Assembly (NCBI GenBank): GCA_002928955.1
Contig: PERT01000018.1
Location: 1-55,077, forward strand
Length of the DNA: 55,077 nt
Origin: Hyphomicrobium sp.
Lineage (GTDB): Bacteria; Pseudomonadota; Alphaproteobacteria; Rhizobiales; Hyphomicrobiaceae
Direction: 5' to 3'
Positions 8,792 through 18,179 of the stretch are shown piece after piece. The notes under the pieces were generated by a model. The model was not told the origin of the DNA. It worked only from the letters and a program-made list of their open reading frames with translations, and ran no database searches. Numbering within the stretch: position 1 is the stretch's first letter; every line of letters starts with the position of its first letter. The position numbers and the translations under genes are program-made.

Positions 8792-10063
8792 ATGGCGCTG
8801 GCGTTGCAAAGTCTCGTCGGGATCCTCGTGGTTCCGTCTATCGCCTGGATACTGTCGGAAGAGCGGGGTTTTCTGGCTCCGTCCAAGGCGCTGCGCATCG
8901 TGTTTTCTGCGATCGTCGTACAGATCATTATCGCGCTGGTACTGCTCAAAATTCCCGCGTCTGCGGTTGTATTCGACGCACTCGGACAAGGCGTTTTCGC
9001 GATCCAGAAGGCGACGGATGCCGGTGCGCAGTTGTTGTTCGGCTATCTGGCCGGGGCCCCATCTCCCTTCGACATGACCAAGCCCGAGAACGGCTATGTC
9101 TTGGCGTTTCGGGTGTTCCCGATGATCCTGGTGCTTTCGGCCATCGTGAGACTGCTTTACCATTGGGGCGTCCTACAGCTTGTGGTGTCAGGTTTTGCCT
9201 ACCTGCTGCGCCGCACGCTCGGCACCGGGGGGCCGCTGTCGACGGTGTCGGCCGCCAGCATCTTCCTCGGCATCATCGAGGCGCCGTTGATGATCAGGCC
9301 CTATCTCGCGGGCATGGGCCGCGGCGCTGTGTTCGCGACCATGTGCGTGTCCATGGCCACGGTCGCCGGAACGGTGATGGCGCTCTACGCGTCGATCCTG
9401 GCGCCTCTGGTTCCAGGTGCGGCAGGACATTTGCTGGCCGCTTCGATCATGAACGTGCCGGCGGCCTTGATGCTGTCGCGATTGATGGTGCCGCGCGGCT
9501 TCGAGGGCGGACCTGACGACGCGGCCATGTCGTTCGAGACCGAGAGCCGGTCGAGCATGGACGCCGTCGCCCAGGGCACGCTTGAAGGACTGAATCTTGT
9601 GGCGACCTGCATCGCCATGCTGATCGTTGTCGTGTCGCTGGTTGCGCTGACAAATGCGATCATCGCGCTGGCCGCGACCCCCTTCGGAGTAGCGGTGACC
9701 CTTCAGAGCATCCTCGGATCAGTGTGTGCGCCGCTGGCCTGGATGATCGGCATTCCCTGGTCGGAGGCCGGTACGGCCGGGGCGCTGTTGGGCCAGAAAG
9801 TGGTGTTGAACGAATTTCTGGCCTACCTCGAACTCGCGAAGACACCCGCCACCGAGTTGTCAGACCGCTCGCGGCTCATTCTGACCTATGCGATGTGCAG
9901 CTTTGCAAATCTCGGCTCCCTCGGGATACTGATGGGCGGCCTCGCCACCATGGTGCCTGACCGCCGCACCGAAATCGCCGAGCTGGCGCCTCGCTCGGTC
10001 TTGGTCGGCTTTCTGACGACGCTGTTGTCGGGATCGATCGTCGGGCTGATCAGCTGGGGTTGA
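8792..10063 (+). CDS. Concentrative nucleoside transporter (CNT/NupC family)
   Basis: CNT proteins import nucleosides across the inner membrane using a cation gradient. The 423-residue protein is strongly hydrophobic with about ten membrane segments. It shows the family signature GQKVVLNEFLAY (the GxKxxxNEF motif, about residues 334-345), and also FLGIIEAPLMIRPYL, MATVAGTVMALYASIL and CSFANLGSLGILMGGL. GAGGAG just before the ATG supports the start. It is transcribed alone, divergent from the AsmA gene. The transported nucleoside and the coupling ion (proton or sodium) are not determined by the sequence. Confidence 0.9.
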   Translation: MALALQSLVGILVVPSIAWILSEERGFLAPSKALRIVFSAIVVQIIIALVLLKIPASAVVFDALGQGVFAIQKATDAGAQLLFGYLAGAPSPFDMTKPENGYVLAFRVFPMILVLSAIVRLLYHWGVLQLVVSGFAYLLRRTLGTGGPLSTVSAASIFLGIIEAPLMIRPYLAGMGRGAVFATMCVSMATVAGTVMALYASILAPLVPGAAGHLLAASIMNVPAALMLSRLMVPRGFEGGPDDAAMSFETESRSSMDAVAQGTLEGLNLVATCIAMLIVVVSLVALTNAIIALAATPFGVAVTLQSILGSVCAPLAWMIGIPWSEAGTAGALLGQKVVLNEFLAYLELAKTPATELSDRSRLILTYAMCSFANLGSLGILMGGLATMVPDRRTEIAELAPRSVLVGFLTTLLSGSIVGLISWG

Positions 10064-10078
10064 TGCGCCGTTCGCGGG

Positions 10079-10102
10079 TCCACGATAGCTTTGCCGTGGA
10101 CT
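10079..10102 (+). terminator. Weak terminator-like hairpin after the CNT gene
   Basis: GTCCACG (10079-10085) and CGTGGAC (10096-10102) make a perfect 7-bp stem 16 bases after the transporter stop. Only a short T-poor stretch follows, so termination is uncertain. Confidence 0.35.
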
Positions 10103-10172
10103 TATGGTGGTGATCGACGTCCGGACTGGGAGGGGACTTCAAAGCCACGCCGAATACAGATAAGCTCAGGCC

Positions 10173-10895
10173 ATGCCTTGGAAAAAAATCTCTGAGTCGG
10201 TCGGAATGGTGGACCGCGGCGCGATGTGGAACGCACTCGACGGCCTTCGGTCGGCGTTGGGTTTGGACAGTCTTAGCCAGCCGAGGCCCGTGCGCCAACG
10301 GGTTGCCTTCACGATCGCATTCGTGGCGCTCGCGGCGAAGCTCTCCAAGGCCGATGGCGTTTCGGTCGCGGTTGAAAGCGAGGCGTTCGATCGCACGTTT
10401 CACGTGCCCGACGAGGAGCGCGAAAACGTCCATCGGCTTTTCGATCTTGCACGGCAGGACGTCGCAGGGTTCGAGTCTTATGCAGAAACCATTGGCGGCT
10501 TCCTGGAGGAAGATCCGGATCTGTTGAACGACGTGTTCGAATGCCTGTTCCATGTCGCATGTGCCGACGGCGTGTTGCATCTGGCGGAGGAGGCGTTCCT
10601 CAGAACGGTCGCCCAGAAGTTCGGCCTTGACGGTCCCGCGTTCGAGACGATCCGCAGCTATCATGTGCGCGACCCGGAGAGCCCCTACCACGTGCTCGGG
10701 CTGTCTCCCGATGCGACGGACGACGAACTCAAGGCGCGGCATCGGCAGCTCGTGGTCGAGAACCACCCGGATAAGCTTGCCGGCCGCGGCGTGCCGCCCG
10801 AGTTCGTCTGTCTCGCGACCCGCAAACTCGCGGTGATCAATGCGGCCTACGATAAGGTCAAGGCGCAACGTGGCGCGAAAGCGCCGGCCCTGTGA
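10173..10895 (+). CDS. TerB-like / DnaJ-domain protein (DjlA-like)
   Basis: This is a 240-residue co-chaperone-like protein. The middle (about 45-160) is an alpha-helical TerB-type domain with acidic blocks such as AKLSKADGVSVAVESEAF and FHVACADGVLHLAEEAFL. The C terminus (about 169-235) is a J domain, SPYHVLGLSPDATDDELK, with the HPD tripeptide at residues 198-200, which activates DnaK ATPase. Unlike classic DjlA it has no obvious N-terminal membrane anchor. Its stop overlaps a GTG start of the downstream amidase (GTGA, 10892-10895), so the pair is probably coupled. The client of the chaperone is unknown. Confidence 0.85.
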   Translation: MPWKKISESVGMVDRGAMWNALDGLRSALGLDSLSQPRPVRQRVAFTIAFVALAAKLSKADGVSVAVESEAFDRTFHVPDEERENVHRLFDLARQDVAGFESYAETIGGFLEEDPDLLNDVFECLFHVACADGVLHLAEEAFLRTVAQKFGLDGPAFETIRSYHVRDPESPYHVLGLSPDATDDELKARHRQLVVENHPDKLAGRGVPPEFVCLATRKLAVINAAYDKVKAQRGAKAPAL

Positions 10896-11689
10896 ACGGA
10901 CCGATGGCGCCATCACCGCTGCTGAGCCTGCCGGATAGCACGCTGGTGGTGGATCTGCATCCCTCGCCCAACATCGAGCTGCGCAAGTCGGGCTCGACAC
11001 CAGACCTATTGCTGCTGCACTACACCGGCATGAGCTCGGCCCGCAAGGCCATCGAATGGCTTTCGCGGCCAGAAAGCAAAGTTTCGGCCCATTACGTTAT
11101 CGACGTCGACGGCCGCATCACGCAGCTCGTTGCGGAAGACTTGCGCGCATGGCACGCGGGAGTCTCGAACTGGTCTGGGGAGACCGATATCAATTCCCTG
11201 TCGATTGGCATCGAGATACAAAATCCCGGACACGCTGACGGCTACGCGACGTTCGGAGCACGTCAAATGGCGGCGGTTGCCGCACTGTCGGCCGACATCG
11301 TCCGGCGTCGCCGGATCAAGCCCGTCCGGGTGCTGGCACATTCAGACGTGGCGCCGCTGCGGAAGATTGATCCGGGTGAGAAGTTCGATTGGCGGTGGCT
11401 GAACCTGCGGGGCGTGGGACACTGGGTGGAGCCACAACCCGTGGACGAGCTGGACGCGGGGCTCGCCGGCGGCGCTTCCGATCCCGCGGTTGCCGACATG
11501 CAGCGGATGCTACGGCACTATGGTTACGATTGCGACGGTCATGGCTTGCTCGATCCCAAGACCGAAGCCGTGGTGCGAGCGTTCCAGCGCCATTTCCGGC
11601 CAGCGCGCGTCGACGGCCGCATAGATCGCTCGTCCCGCGAAACGCTCGAACGCCTGATCGCATCCGCGCGGCGCGTGCCGGCGGCTTGA
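10892..11689 (+). CDS. amiD: N-acetylmuramoyl-L-alanine amidase with peptidoglycan-binding domain
   Basis: A zinc amidase (Amidase_2/PGRP type) that cuts the bond between MurNAc and the stem peptide, used in peptidoglycan turnover. The catalytic domain spans about residues 25-170, with zinc ligands fitting H43 (LLLHYTG), H150 (LAHSDVAP) and D160 (KIDPGEKFDW). A PG_binding_1 domain follows (about 195-260), with DMQRMLRHYGYDCDGHG and VVRAFQRHFRPARVDG. The start is either GTG 10892, overlapping the TerB/J gene, or ATG 10904. There is no clear signal peptide or lipobox, so localisation is open: it may be cytoplasmic and act in muropeptide recycling, like AmpD. The amiD symbol is by similarity. 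Confidence 0.87.
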   Translation: MNGPMAPSPLLSLPDSTLVVDLHPSPNIELRKSGSTPDLLLLHYTGMSSARKAIEWLSRPESKVSAHYVIDVDGRITQLVAEDLRAWHAGVSNWSGETDINSLSIGIEIQNPGHADGYATFGARQMAAVAALSADIVRRRRIKPVRVLAHSDVAPLRKIDPGEKFDWRWLNLRGVGHWVEPQPVDELDAGLAGGASDPAVADMQRMLRHYGYDCDGHGLLDPKTEAVVRAFQRHFRPARVDGRIDRSSRETLERLIASARRVPAA

Positions 11690-11721
11690 ACCAGAACGAA
11701 TCATTGGGCGCGACGTGTCGC

Positions 11722-11750
11722 TTGACGGCGCGCCGGCGCGGCCTCATGTG
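11722..11750 (+). promoter_or_regulatory. Candidate promoter of rnpB
   Basis: TTGACG (11722-11727) is followed after exactly 17 bases by CATGTG (11745-11750). The base of RNase P stem P1 starts at 11758, seven bases downstream. The -10 box is poor, but the spacing fits. Confidence 0.5.
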
Positions 11751-11757
11751 GTTGCTC

Positions 11758-12171
<414 letters not shown>

Positions 12172-12304
12172 ACTTCTTTTGGTTGCCGCTTCGATTGTGC
12201 CGCGCGCCGGTCTGAAGTGGAGTGCGGGGGGCAGGCCTCGCCGTGTCTCGTTCTTGCCGGATTGAGGGCGCAGGTTTTGACGGAACGGCGTTACGAGGTG
12301 CGGT

Positions 12305-13117
12305 ATGGCGGCTCCCCCGTTCGATCAGGCCAGGCTTCAGGAAACGTCACGCGGGCACGAGCGGCTGATGACCTTGCTCTGCCGGCGCATCGATGACGGC
12401 ATGCTCGACGAGATCGCCGCCTGCGACTACGGAATGGATCAAGCCGAGCATTTTGCCGCGCTCAAACAAATCCGGGCCCGTGACCGGACGCCGGACCGCC
12501 CCTTGGTCCGGATGGCGTGGGTGCCGAAGGAAGTGCTGGAGTTGTTTCGCTGGTCGGAGTTCGGCGACAACCGGTCCAACCGCTGTCAGCGCTCGGAAGA
12601 TGAATTCCACCTGATGCGGGCATTCTGCTGTGCGGCGCTTCTCGACGCCTATGTTGTGGCAGGGAACGCTGGGAACTTCGACGGCACCAATGCGACCGTG
12701 GTCCAACTGCTCGAAAGCATCGAAGCCGTGGGCACGGAGGCTGAGACTGAGACACCAGCGTTCATCGCCGGGATATTGACCAGACTGGCGAGCCATGAGC
12801 CGGAGCGCGCGTTCTTTATTGTGGCGCTGGTGTGGGCGCTGATCCGCGACGGCGTATCGACAGCCAATCGCAAACTCATCGCCGACCTCATCGATTGGGC
12901 AATCACCGAAGAAGCCGCGGTACGCGAGATGTGGCATGGCGGGGTCGGCATGCGGCCGGAACGCTGGTTGATCGGCACGACGCACTTCGACCTGCGCTGG
13001 AAGAAGTGGGAGGCGATCGGCCGCCGCCTCGGAGAGGAGGCCGCGTCAATCGAGGATGCCGGGTTCAGGTCGAAACTCGACGACCTCTCGATGCGCTTGA
13101 CTGTCGATTGGACGTGA
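12305..13117 (+). CDS. Conserved-looking hypothetical protein
   Basis: I do not recognise a family. The 270-residue protein is soluble, without a signal peptide or membrane helix. It is rich in Trp, Arg and Glu (for example VRMAWVPKEVLELFRWSEFGDN and TTHFDLRWKKWEAIGRRLGEEA). A GAGGTG ribosome binding site precedes the ATG, and codon use resembles its neighbours. It is convergent with the RND pump gene and 134 bases downstream of rnpB. The helical, charged composition suggests a protein-interaction role, which is only a guess. Confidence 0.7.
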   Translation: MAAPPFDQARLQETSRGHERLMTLLCRRIDDGMLDEIAACDYGMDQAEHFAALKQIRARDRTPDRPLVRMAWVPKEVLELFRWSEFGDNRSNRCQRSEDEFHLMRAFCCAALLDAYVVAGNAGNFDGTNATVVQLLESIEAVGTEAETETPAFIAGILTRLASHEPERAFFIVALVWALIRDGVSTANRKLIADLIDWAITEEAAVREMWHGGVGMRPERWLIGTTHFDLRWKKWEAIGRRLGEEAASIEDAGFRSKLDDLSMRLTVDWT

Positions 13118-13141
13118 GGCTCGCTCCGCTGTCGAGGCCGT

Positions 13142-16100
13142 CTACTCCGCTGCTGCGGGTACAGTGGCTGGTGGCTTCTGGCGGCCCGTCGCGAGACCGC
13201 GGCACAATACATAGAACACCGGCGTGAAGATCAGTCCGAACAGCGTCACGCCAAGCATTCCGGAGAACACGGCAGTGCCTAGGGACTGGCGCATTTCCGC
13301 GCCGGCGCCCGACGCGATCACCAGCGGCACAACGCCGAGAATGAACGCGAGCGAGGTCATCAGGATCGGGCGCAATCGTGTGCGGGCGGCTTCCACCGCG
13401 GCCTCAAAGCGCGTCTTGCCCTGCTCCTCTGCCTGCTTTGCGAACTCGACGATCAGAATTGCGTTCTTCGCGGCAAGGCCGACGAGCACCACAAGGCCGA
13501 TCTCGACCAGGATGTTGCGGTCGAGCCCGCGGAGATTGACGCCGATCATCGCAGCCAGAATGCACATCGGCACGATGAGGATGACGGCGAGCGGCAGCAG
13601 CCAGCTCTCATAGAGTGCTGCAAGCAGAAGAAAAACGAACACCACCGCAAGCCCAAAGGCCAAGGTCGCCGTATTGCCGGCGAGCTTTTCCTGGAGCGCG
13701 ATTTCGGTCCATTCGAAACCAAATCCGGACGGCAGCACCTTCCCGGCGATACCCTCGATCGTGGCAATGCCCTGCCCGGACGAGAACCCGCGCGCGAGGC
13801 CCATCTGAACCTCCGCCGCTGGATAAAGGTTGTAGCGCGGCACGCGGTAGGCGCCTGTCGTGTCCGAGAACGTGGCGACAGCGCCGATCGGCACCATCTC
13901 TCCGGTGACGTTGCGGGTTTTCAGATTTGCGACGTCGCGCAGCGTCAGGCGATAGGGGTTGTCAGCCTGGGCGGTGACTCGGAACGTGCGGCCCAGGATA
14001 TTGAAGTCGTTGACGAACGCCGAGCCCATGTACACCGACAACGTCTCGAACACGCGGCCAATAGGTACGCCCAGCCGCTCGGCCTTGGTGCGGTCGATGT
14101 CGGCGTAGATTTGCGGCGTGCGCGTGTTGAACAGAGTGAACGGCTGCACGAAGCCGGGGGTTCGCCCGGCCGTTCCGGCGACGGCCCATGTCGCGGCTTC
14201 AAGCGCGGAGAGCCCGCGGCCCGAGCGATCCTGCACGTAGCCTTTGAGGCCGCCGCCGGTGCCGATGCCAGGCACCGAAGGAGGTTCGAGCACGAACACG
14301 AAAGCCTCGCGCAGTTGGAACATCTGCATGCGCAGATCGCTGAGGATCTGGTCCTTGGTCAGCTTCTTTTTCAAGCGATCCTCGAAGTCTTCGAGGCGGA
14401 CAAAGATTACGCCCGTGTTCGGCGCGTTGGTGAAGGTTGCGCCGTCGAAACCAACGAACGCGACCGCGGCCTTGACGCCAGGGCGGGTCAGGATGATGTC
14501 GGACGCGCGACGGACGACGGCGTCGGCACGGTCGAGTGTCGAGCCGGGCGGCAAAGAGAACGCCGCGATGAAATAGGCGCGGTCGAGCTGCGGCACGAGA
14601 CCGGTCGGTGTCGAGACCAGCCGATCATATGTAACAAACAATAGTCCCGCGTACACGACCATGAGGATGGCGCCGATGCGCACCAGACGCGCTGTGAGCG
14701 CGCCATAGCTTTGGGAGAGCCACTCAAAGCCACGATTGAACCGATCGAAGAACCAGCGCAGTGGCGCACCGAGCGTGTGAAGCATGCCGTGCCGAGCGTG
14801 ATCCTGGTGCTGAGTGTGCGGCTTTAGCAGCAATGCCGCCATGGCCGGCGAGAGCGTGAGCGAGACGATCGCCGAGATCGCCGTGGAGGCGGCGATCGTG
14901 ATCGCGAACTGCCTGTAGAAAGAGCCTTGCAGACCGGTGATGAACGCGGTCGGAAGGAACACGGCGATGAGCACCAGTGAAATGGCAATGAGCGCCATTC
15001 CTACTTCATCCATTGTTTTGTAAGCGGCATCTCGAGGGCTCAGTCCCTCGGCAAGGTAGCGCTCGACATTCTCGACCACGACGATCGCGTCATCGACGAC
15101 AATGCCGATCGCCAGCACGAGTCCGAATAGCGAGAGCGTATTGAACGATATGCCGAGGGCGGCCATCACGGCGAAGGTGCCAATCAGCGATACCGGTATG
15201 GCCATGATCGGGATGATCGCCGCGCGCCATGTCTGCAGGAACAAGATCACGACGATGACGACGAGCAGGACGGCTTCAAGGAGCGTCTTCACGACCTCGT
15301 CGATCGAGGATTGAATGAATTCAGTGGGATTATAGACGACGGAATAGCTGACGCCTGTGGGGAAATCCTTTTTCAGGCGGTCCATTTCCGCTTTTACGTT
15401 GGCCGCGGTGGCCAGGGCATTGGAGCCGGGGCGCTGGAAGATCACGAGCGCGGTGGCGGTCTTGTTGTTCAAGTACGCGTTGACAGTGTAATCCTGCGAG
15501 CCGAGTTCGACACGGGCGACGTCGCGAACACGCACCACCGAACCGTCCGGCTCGGCGCGAATGACGATGTCACCGAATTGTTCGGGTGCAGAGAGCCGTC
15601 CGAGCGTCTGGACCGACAGAGTGAATGCGCCGGGCGATGTGGCCGGGGCCTGGTTGATGGAGCCCGCGGCCACCTGGAGGTTCGCGGCCCGCATGGCGGC
15701 AACAACTTCGCTCGCCGTCAGTCCGCGTGCCGCGACGCGCGCAGGATCGAGCCAGACGCGCATCGAGTAGTCGCGCGCGCCGAAGATGTTGACGTTGCCG
15801 ACGCCATCGATGCGCGCGAGAACGTCTTTCACATTCAACGTCGCATAGTTCGAAATGTACTGCTGGTCGCGGGTGCCGTCGGGTGACGTCATGTGCACGA
15901 CCATCATCAGGTCGGGTGACGCCTTTCGCACCGAGATACCGAGTCTTCGAACATCTTCAGGCAATCGCGGCTCCGCGACGGCGACGCGGTTCTGAACCAG
16001 AACCTGGGCTTGATCGATATTGGTACCCGGCTTGAAAACGACGTTGATCGACAGCCGTCCGTCTCCGGTCGACTGCGAATTGATGTAGAGCATGTTGTCG

Positions 16101-16321
16101 ACGCCGTTGATCTCCTGCTCGATCGGAGTCGCGACCGTCTCGGCAATGACCTGCGCCGATGCGCCGGGATAGGTGGCGACAACGTTGACCGTAGGCGGCG
16201 CGATTTCCGGGTACTCGGCGATCGGCAGCGCGCGCTGGGCGATGATGCCGAAGATGGTTATGATCAACGCCAGCACCGTGGCGAAGATCGGCCTGTCGAT
16301 GAAGAAATGCGAGAAGCGCAT
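13142..16321 (-). CDS. RND multidrug efflux permease (HAE1/AcrB type)
   Basis: A proton-driven inner-membrane pump that, with a periplasmic adaptor and an outer-membrane channel, exports hydrophobic compounds. From the ATG at 16321 (MRFSHFFIDRPIFATVL) it has 1059 residues, as usual for AcrB relatives. The TM4 block GIVVDDAIVVVENVERYL carries the paired Asp, and the TM10 block GLAAKNAILIVEFAKQ carries the Lys of the proton relay. The open frame continues 39 codons upstream only because it reads through a palindromic repeat, so that extension is rejected. The membrane fusion gene lies upstream in the same orientation, 165 bases away. No TolC-type gene and no adjacent TetR or AcrR regulator are present. 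Confidence 0.95.
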   Translation of the reverse strand: MRFSHFFIDRPIFATVLALIITIFGIIAQRALPIAEYPEIAPPTVNVVATYPGASAQVIAETVATPIEQEINGVDNMLYINSQSTGDGRLSINVVFKPGTNIDQAQVLVQNRVAVAEPRLPEDVRRLGISVRKASPDLMMVVHMTSPDGTRDQQYISNYATLNVKDVLARIDGVGNVNIFGARDYSMRVWLDPARVAARGLTASEVVAAMRAANLQVAAGSINQAPATSPGAFTLSVQTLGRLSAPEQFGDIVIRAEPDGSVVRVRDVARVELGSQDYTVNAYLNNKTATALVIFQRPGSNALATAANVKAEMDRLKKDFPTGVSYSVVYNPTEFIQSSIDEVVKTLLEAVLLVVIVVILFLQTWRAAIIPIMAIPVSLIGTFAVMAALGISFNTLSLFGLVLAIGIVVDDAIVVVENVERYLAEGLSPRDAAYKTMDEVGMALIAISLVLIAVFLPTAFITGLQGSFYRQFAITIAASTAISAIVSLTLSPAMAALLLKPHTQHQDHARHGMLHTLGAPLRWFFDRFNRGFEWLSQSYGALTARLVRIGAILMVVYAGLLFVTYDRLVSTPTGLVPQLDRAYFIAAFSLPPGSTLDRADAVVRRASDIILTRPGVKAAVAFVGFDGATFTNAPNTGVIFVRLEDFEDRLKKKLTKDQILSDLRMQMFQLREAFVFVLEPPSVPGIGTGGGLKGYVQDRSGRGLSALEAATWAVAGTAGRTPGFVQPFTLFNTRTPQIYADIDRTKAERLGVPIGRVFETLSVYMGSAFVNDFNILGRTFRVTAQADNPYRLTLRDVANLKTRNVTGEMVPIGAVATFSDTTGAYRVPRYNLYPAAEVQMGLARGFSSGQGIATIEGIAGKVLPSGFGFEWTEIALQEKLAGNTATLAFGLAVVFVFLLLAALYESWLLPLAVILIVPMCILAAMIGVNLRGLDRNILVEIGLVVLVGLAAKNAILIVEFAKQAEEQGKTRFEAAVEAARTRLRPILMTSLAFILGVVPLVIASGAGAEMRQSLGTAVFSGMLGVTLFGLIFTPVFYVLCRGLATGRQKPPATVPAAAE

Positions 16322-16386
16322 GAATGAATCCAGACTTCGACTAACGGAGGGCGAGCCGCTTTGGCTCGGCGCGAGCGGCTGGCCGG

Positions 16387-16487
16387 CTAGTGTTCCGGCG
16401 CCGACATTTGATTCCCATTGCAACGCGCTCCAGATCAAATGTCGGCGCCGTAAGGAACACGAGCGAACCTATGATTCTAGTGTAGCT
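16387..16487. repeat. CTAGTG palindromic repeat, class A plus truncated class B
   Basis: A class A imperfect palindrome spans 16387-16463: left end CTAGTGTTCC, stem GGCGCCGACATTTGAT paired with ATCAAATGTCGGCGCC, right end GGAACACGAG. A 13-nt spacer CGAACCTATGATT follows, then the first bases of class B (CTAGTGTAGCT, 16477-16487). The rest of class B is missing, and the stop codon of the membrane fusion gene lies exactly at the break. It lies inside the RND operon. The same unit recurs at 36121, 46528 and 54953. Confidence 0.9.
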
Positions 16488-17653
16488 CAATTCGAATCAA
16501 ACACGCCGATGGTTCCCGGTTGCGCGGTCACCTTGGCGCCCGGACGGACAGCGGGATTGGCGATGCCTTCGATGACGACGCGGTCGTCGGGCTTCAATCC
16601 GCCGCGCACGACTCGCAAGCCTTCGTAGATCGGTCCGAGTTCGAGCGGTGCTGCTTTCACCACATTGTCGGTGCCGACCACGAAGGCGATTTTTCGCGTC
16701 TGATCGGACACCACCGCGGCATCGGGAATGAGCAAGGCGTCGCTTTCTCCGCCGAACAGTTGCAGGCGCGCGAACAGCCCCGGTTGCAGAAGTTGATCCT
16801 TGTTGTCGATGATCGCGCGGCCTCGCAGTGTGCCTGAGCGTGGGTTCAACTGGTTGTCGACGAAGTTCATGCGGCCCTGGCGGGTCCATACCTTCTCGTC
16901 GGCGAGCCGGATGCGGACCGGGTTCGACACCTCGCGCGACGATGGCCGATCCCCACTCAGGAAAAGCCGCGAATACCTGAGGAAGTCGGTTTCCGAGACG
17001 TCGAACTCGAAGTGGATGGGGTCGAGCGAGACGATTGAGGTCATGATCGTGGCGCCCTGCTGCCCGCCCGTGACGAGGTTTCCGGCGTCGATCTTTTTGT
17101 CCGAGATTCGGCCCGAAATAGGCGCCCGGACTTCGGTCCATTCCAAATTGAGTTCGGCCGATTTAAGGGATGCCTCGGCAGACAACTGTTGAGCGCGCGT
17201 CACGGCCAGATTTGCCCGCCGCTGATCGAAATCTCGTTCCGTCACAGCGCCGCTTTTCACCAGCGGACGCGCGCGCTCGACCTCGTTCTCCGCGAGATCG
17301 ACCTGAGCTTTCGTGCGGGCGATGTCAGCCTGTGCCGACTCTACGGCAATAAGGAACGGCCGAGGGTCGATCGTGAACAGCGGATCGCCTGCTTTCACGA
17401 TCTGGCCATCCTTGAAATGCACGTGATTGATGAAGCCGGAAACGCGTGGTCGCACCTCGACGCTCGCGACGGCGACAAAGCGGCCGGAATATTCGTCCCA
17501 CGTCGATATGCGCTTGGTGACGGGCGCCGCAACGGTGACGGGCGGTGCGGGGGGTGGACCGCCTTGCGCCAGCAACACATTGAAGAATGCGCCAGGGATC
17601 AGAAGTGCGAGCGTGAGCGCGGCAAAGCGAGATCCGCGAAAAGGAATGAACAT
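16487..17653 (-). CDS. RND efflux membrane fusion protein (AcrA type)
   Basis: The periplasmic adaptor of the RND pump. Residues 1-30 are a signal/anchor segment (FAALTLALLIPGAFFNVLLA). There follow the lipoyl half-motifs (VEVRPRVSGFINHVHFKDGQIVKAGDPLFTIDPRPF), an alpha-helical hairpin (about 95-165), a second lipoyl half (EWTEVRAPISGRISDKKIDAGNLVTGG) and beta-barrel blocks. The 388-residue length is typical. AGGAG lies six bases before the ATG. The gene precedes the permease gene, so it should be translated first. Its TGA stop touches the truncated class B repeat, so a few native C-terminal residues may have been replaced. Confidence 0.94.
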   Translation of the reverse strand: MFIPFRGSRFAALTLALLIPGAFFNVLLAQGGPPPAPPVTVAAPVTKRISTWDEYSGRFVAVASVEVRPRVSGFINHVHFKDGQIVKAGDPLFTIDPRPFLIAVESAQADIARTKAQVDLAENEVERARPLVKSGAVTERDFDQRRANLAVTRAQQLSAEASLKSAELNLEWTEVRAPISGRISDKKIDAGNLVTGGQQGATIMTSIVSLDPIHFEFDVSETDFLRYSRLFLSGDRPSSREVSNPVRIRLADEKVWTRQGRMNFVDNQLNPRSGTLRGRAIIDNKDQLLQPGLFARLQLFGGESDALLIPDAAVVSDQTRKIAFVVGTDNVVKAAPLELGPIYEGLRVVRGGLKPDDRVVIEGIANPAVRPGAKVTAQPGTIGVFDSN

Positions 17654-18179
17654 GATGTCTCCTGCGAGGGCGGAGCATGAAAAAATCGTACCGCAGAAAT
17701 CGACAAGCGATACGCACCATCGATCGAGGCGAGCCGCTCACGACATCCGTAACGGCCTTCAATCGATAGATCGGATTAATTGAACAATAATCCACTGCCG
17801 CGTCAAGGCTTCATCGCAACCACTGAGATTGGGCGGCTGCGGCGCGGTTGTGCACCCTGCTGCCTGTGTCCCGCCCGTCACGCTGCACTTCGAACCCTGT
17901 GCGCCCTGTGCAAATCCTTAAGGATCCATTGACGCCCATAAAATTCCATGCGATCCCATGAATGCCCGACCGCACCGGGCAGGGTTCGTGGCGCGGCGCC
18001 GGTTCGGAGAGAGGGCCCGGGCCAGAGCGACCGCCACGGCCCCGCCGGTGCATCGAGACCTGCCCGCACAAAAAATGCCCCGCCGGTGCGACTGACAGGA
18101 AGGGCCGGGCGGGGTTGTCGAGAATTTCAAAAGTCAAAGTGTCCAGGTTCGTTCGTGCGTCGAGGGAAACGAGAAGGGG
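17654..18179. other. Divergent intergenic region between efflux genes and mraZ
   Basis: No gene is supported in these 526 bases, which separate the minus-strand efflux operon from the plus-strand dcw cluster. It must hold both promoters. It contains the periodic YCCAT array described separately (17925-17959) and a pair of direct repeats, GCCCCGCCGGTGC, near 18040 and 18074. The untranslated leader of mraZ would be about 200 nt. Confidence 0.6.
17925..17969. promoter_or_regulatory. Candidate MraZ operator (10-bp periodic repeats)
   Basis: YCCAT occurs at 17925, 17935, 17945 and 17955, exactly 10 bp apart, with a weaker CCCGA at 17965. On the opposite strand these read ATGGR with 5-nt gaps, close to the TGGGN direct repeats with 5-nt spacers reported for E. 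coli MraZ. MraZ is a ring-shaped autorepressor of its own cluster, and mraZ is the next gene downstream. A TTGACG (17929-17934) lies within the array, so binding would block transcription. Confidence 0.65.

Noticed and set aside
16322-16438. N-terminal extension of the RND permease frame
   Set aside because: It reads through the class A palindrome; a similar peptide (IWSALQ...VGAGT) arises from the repeat at 54953, so it is a by-product of the repeat.
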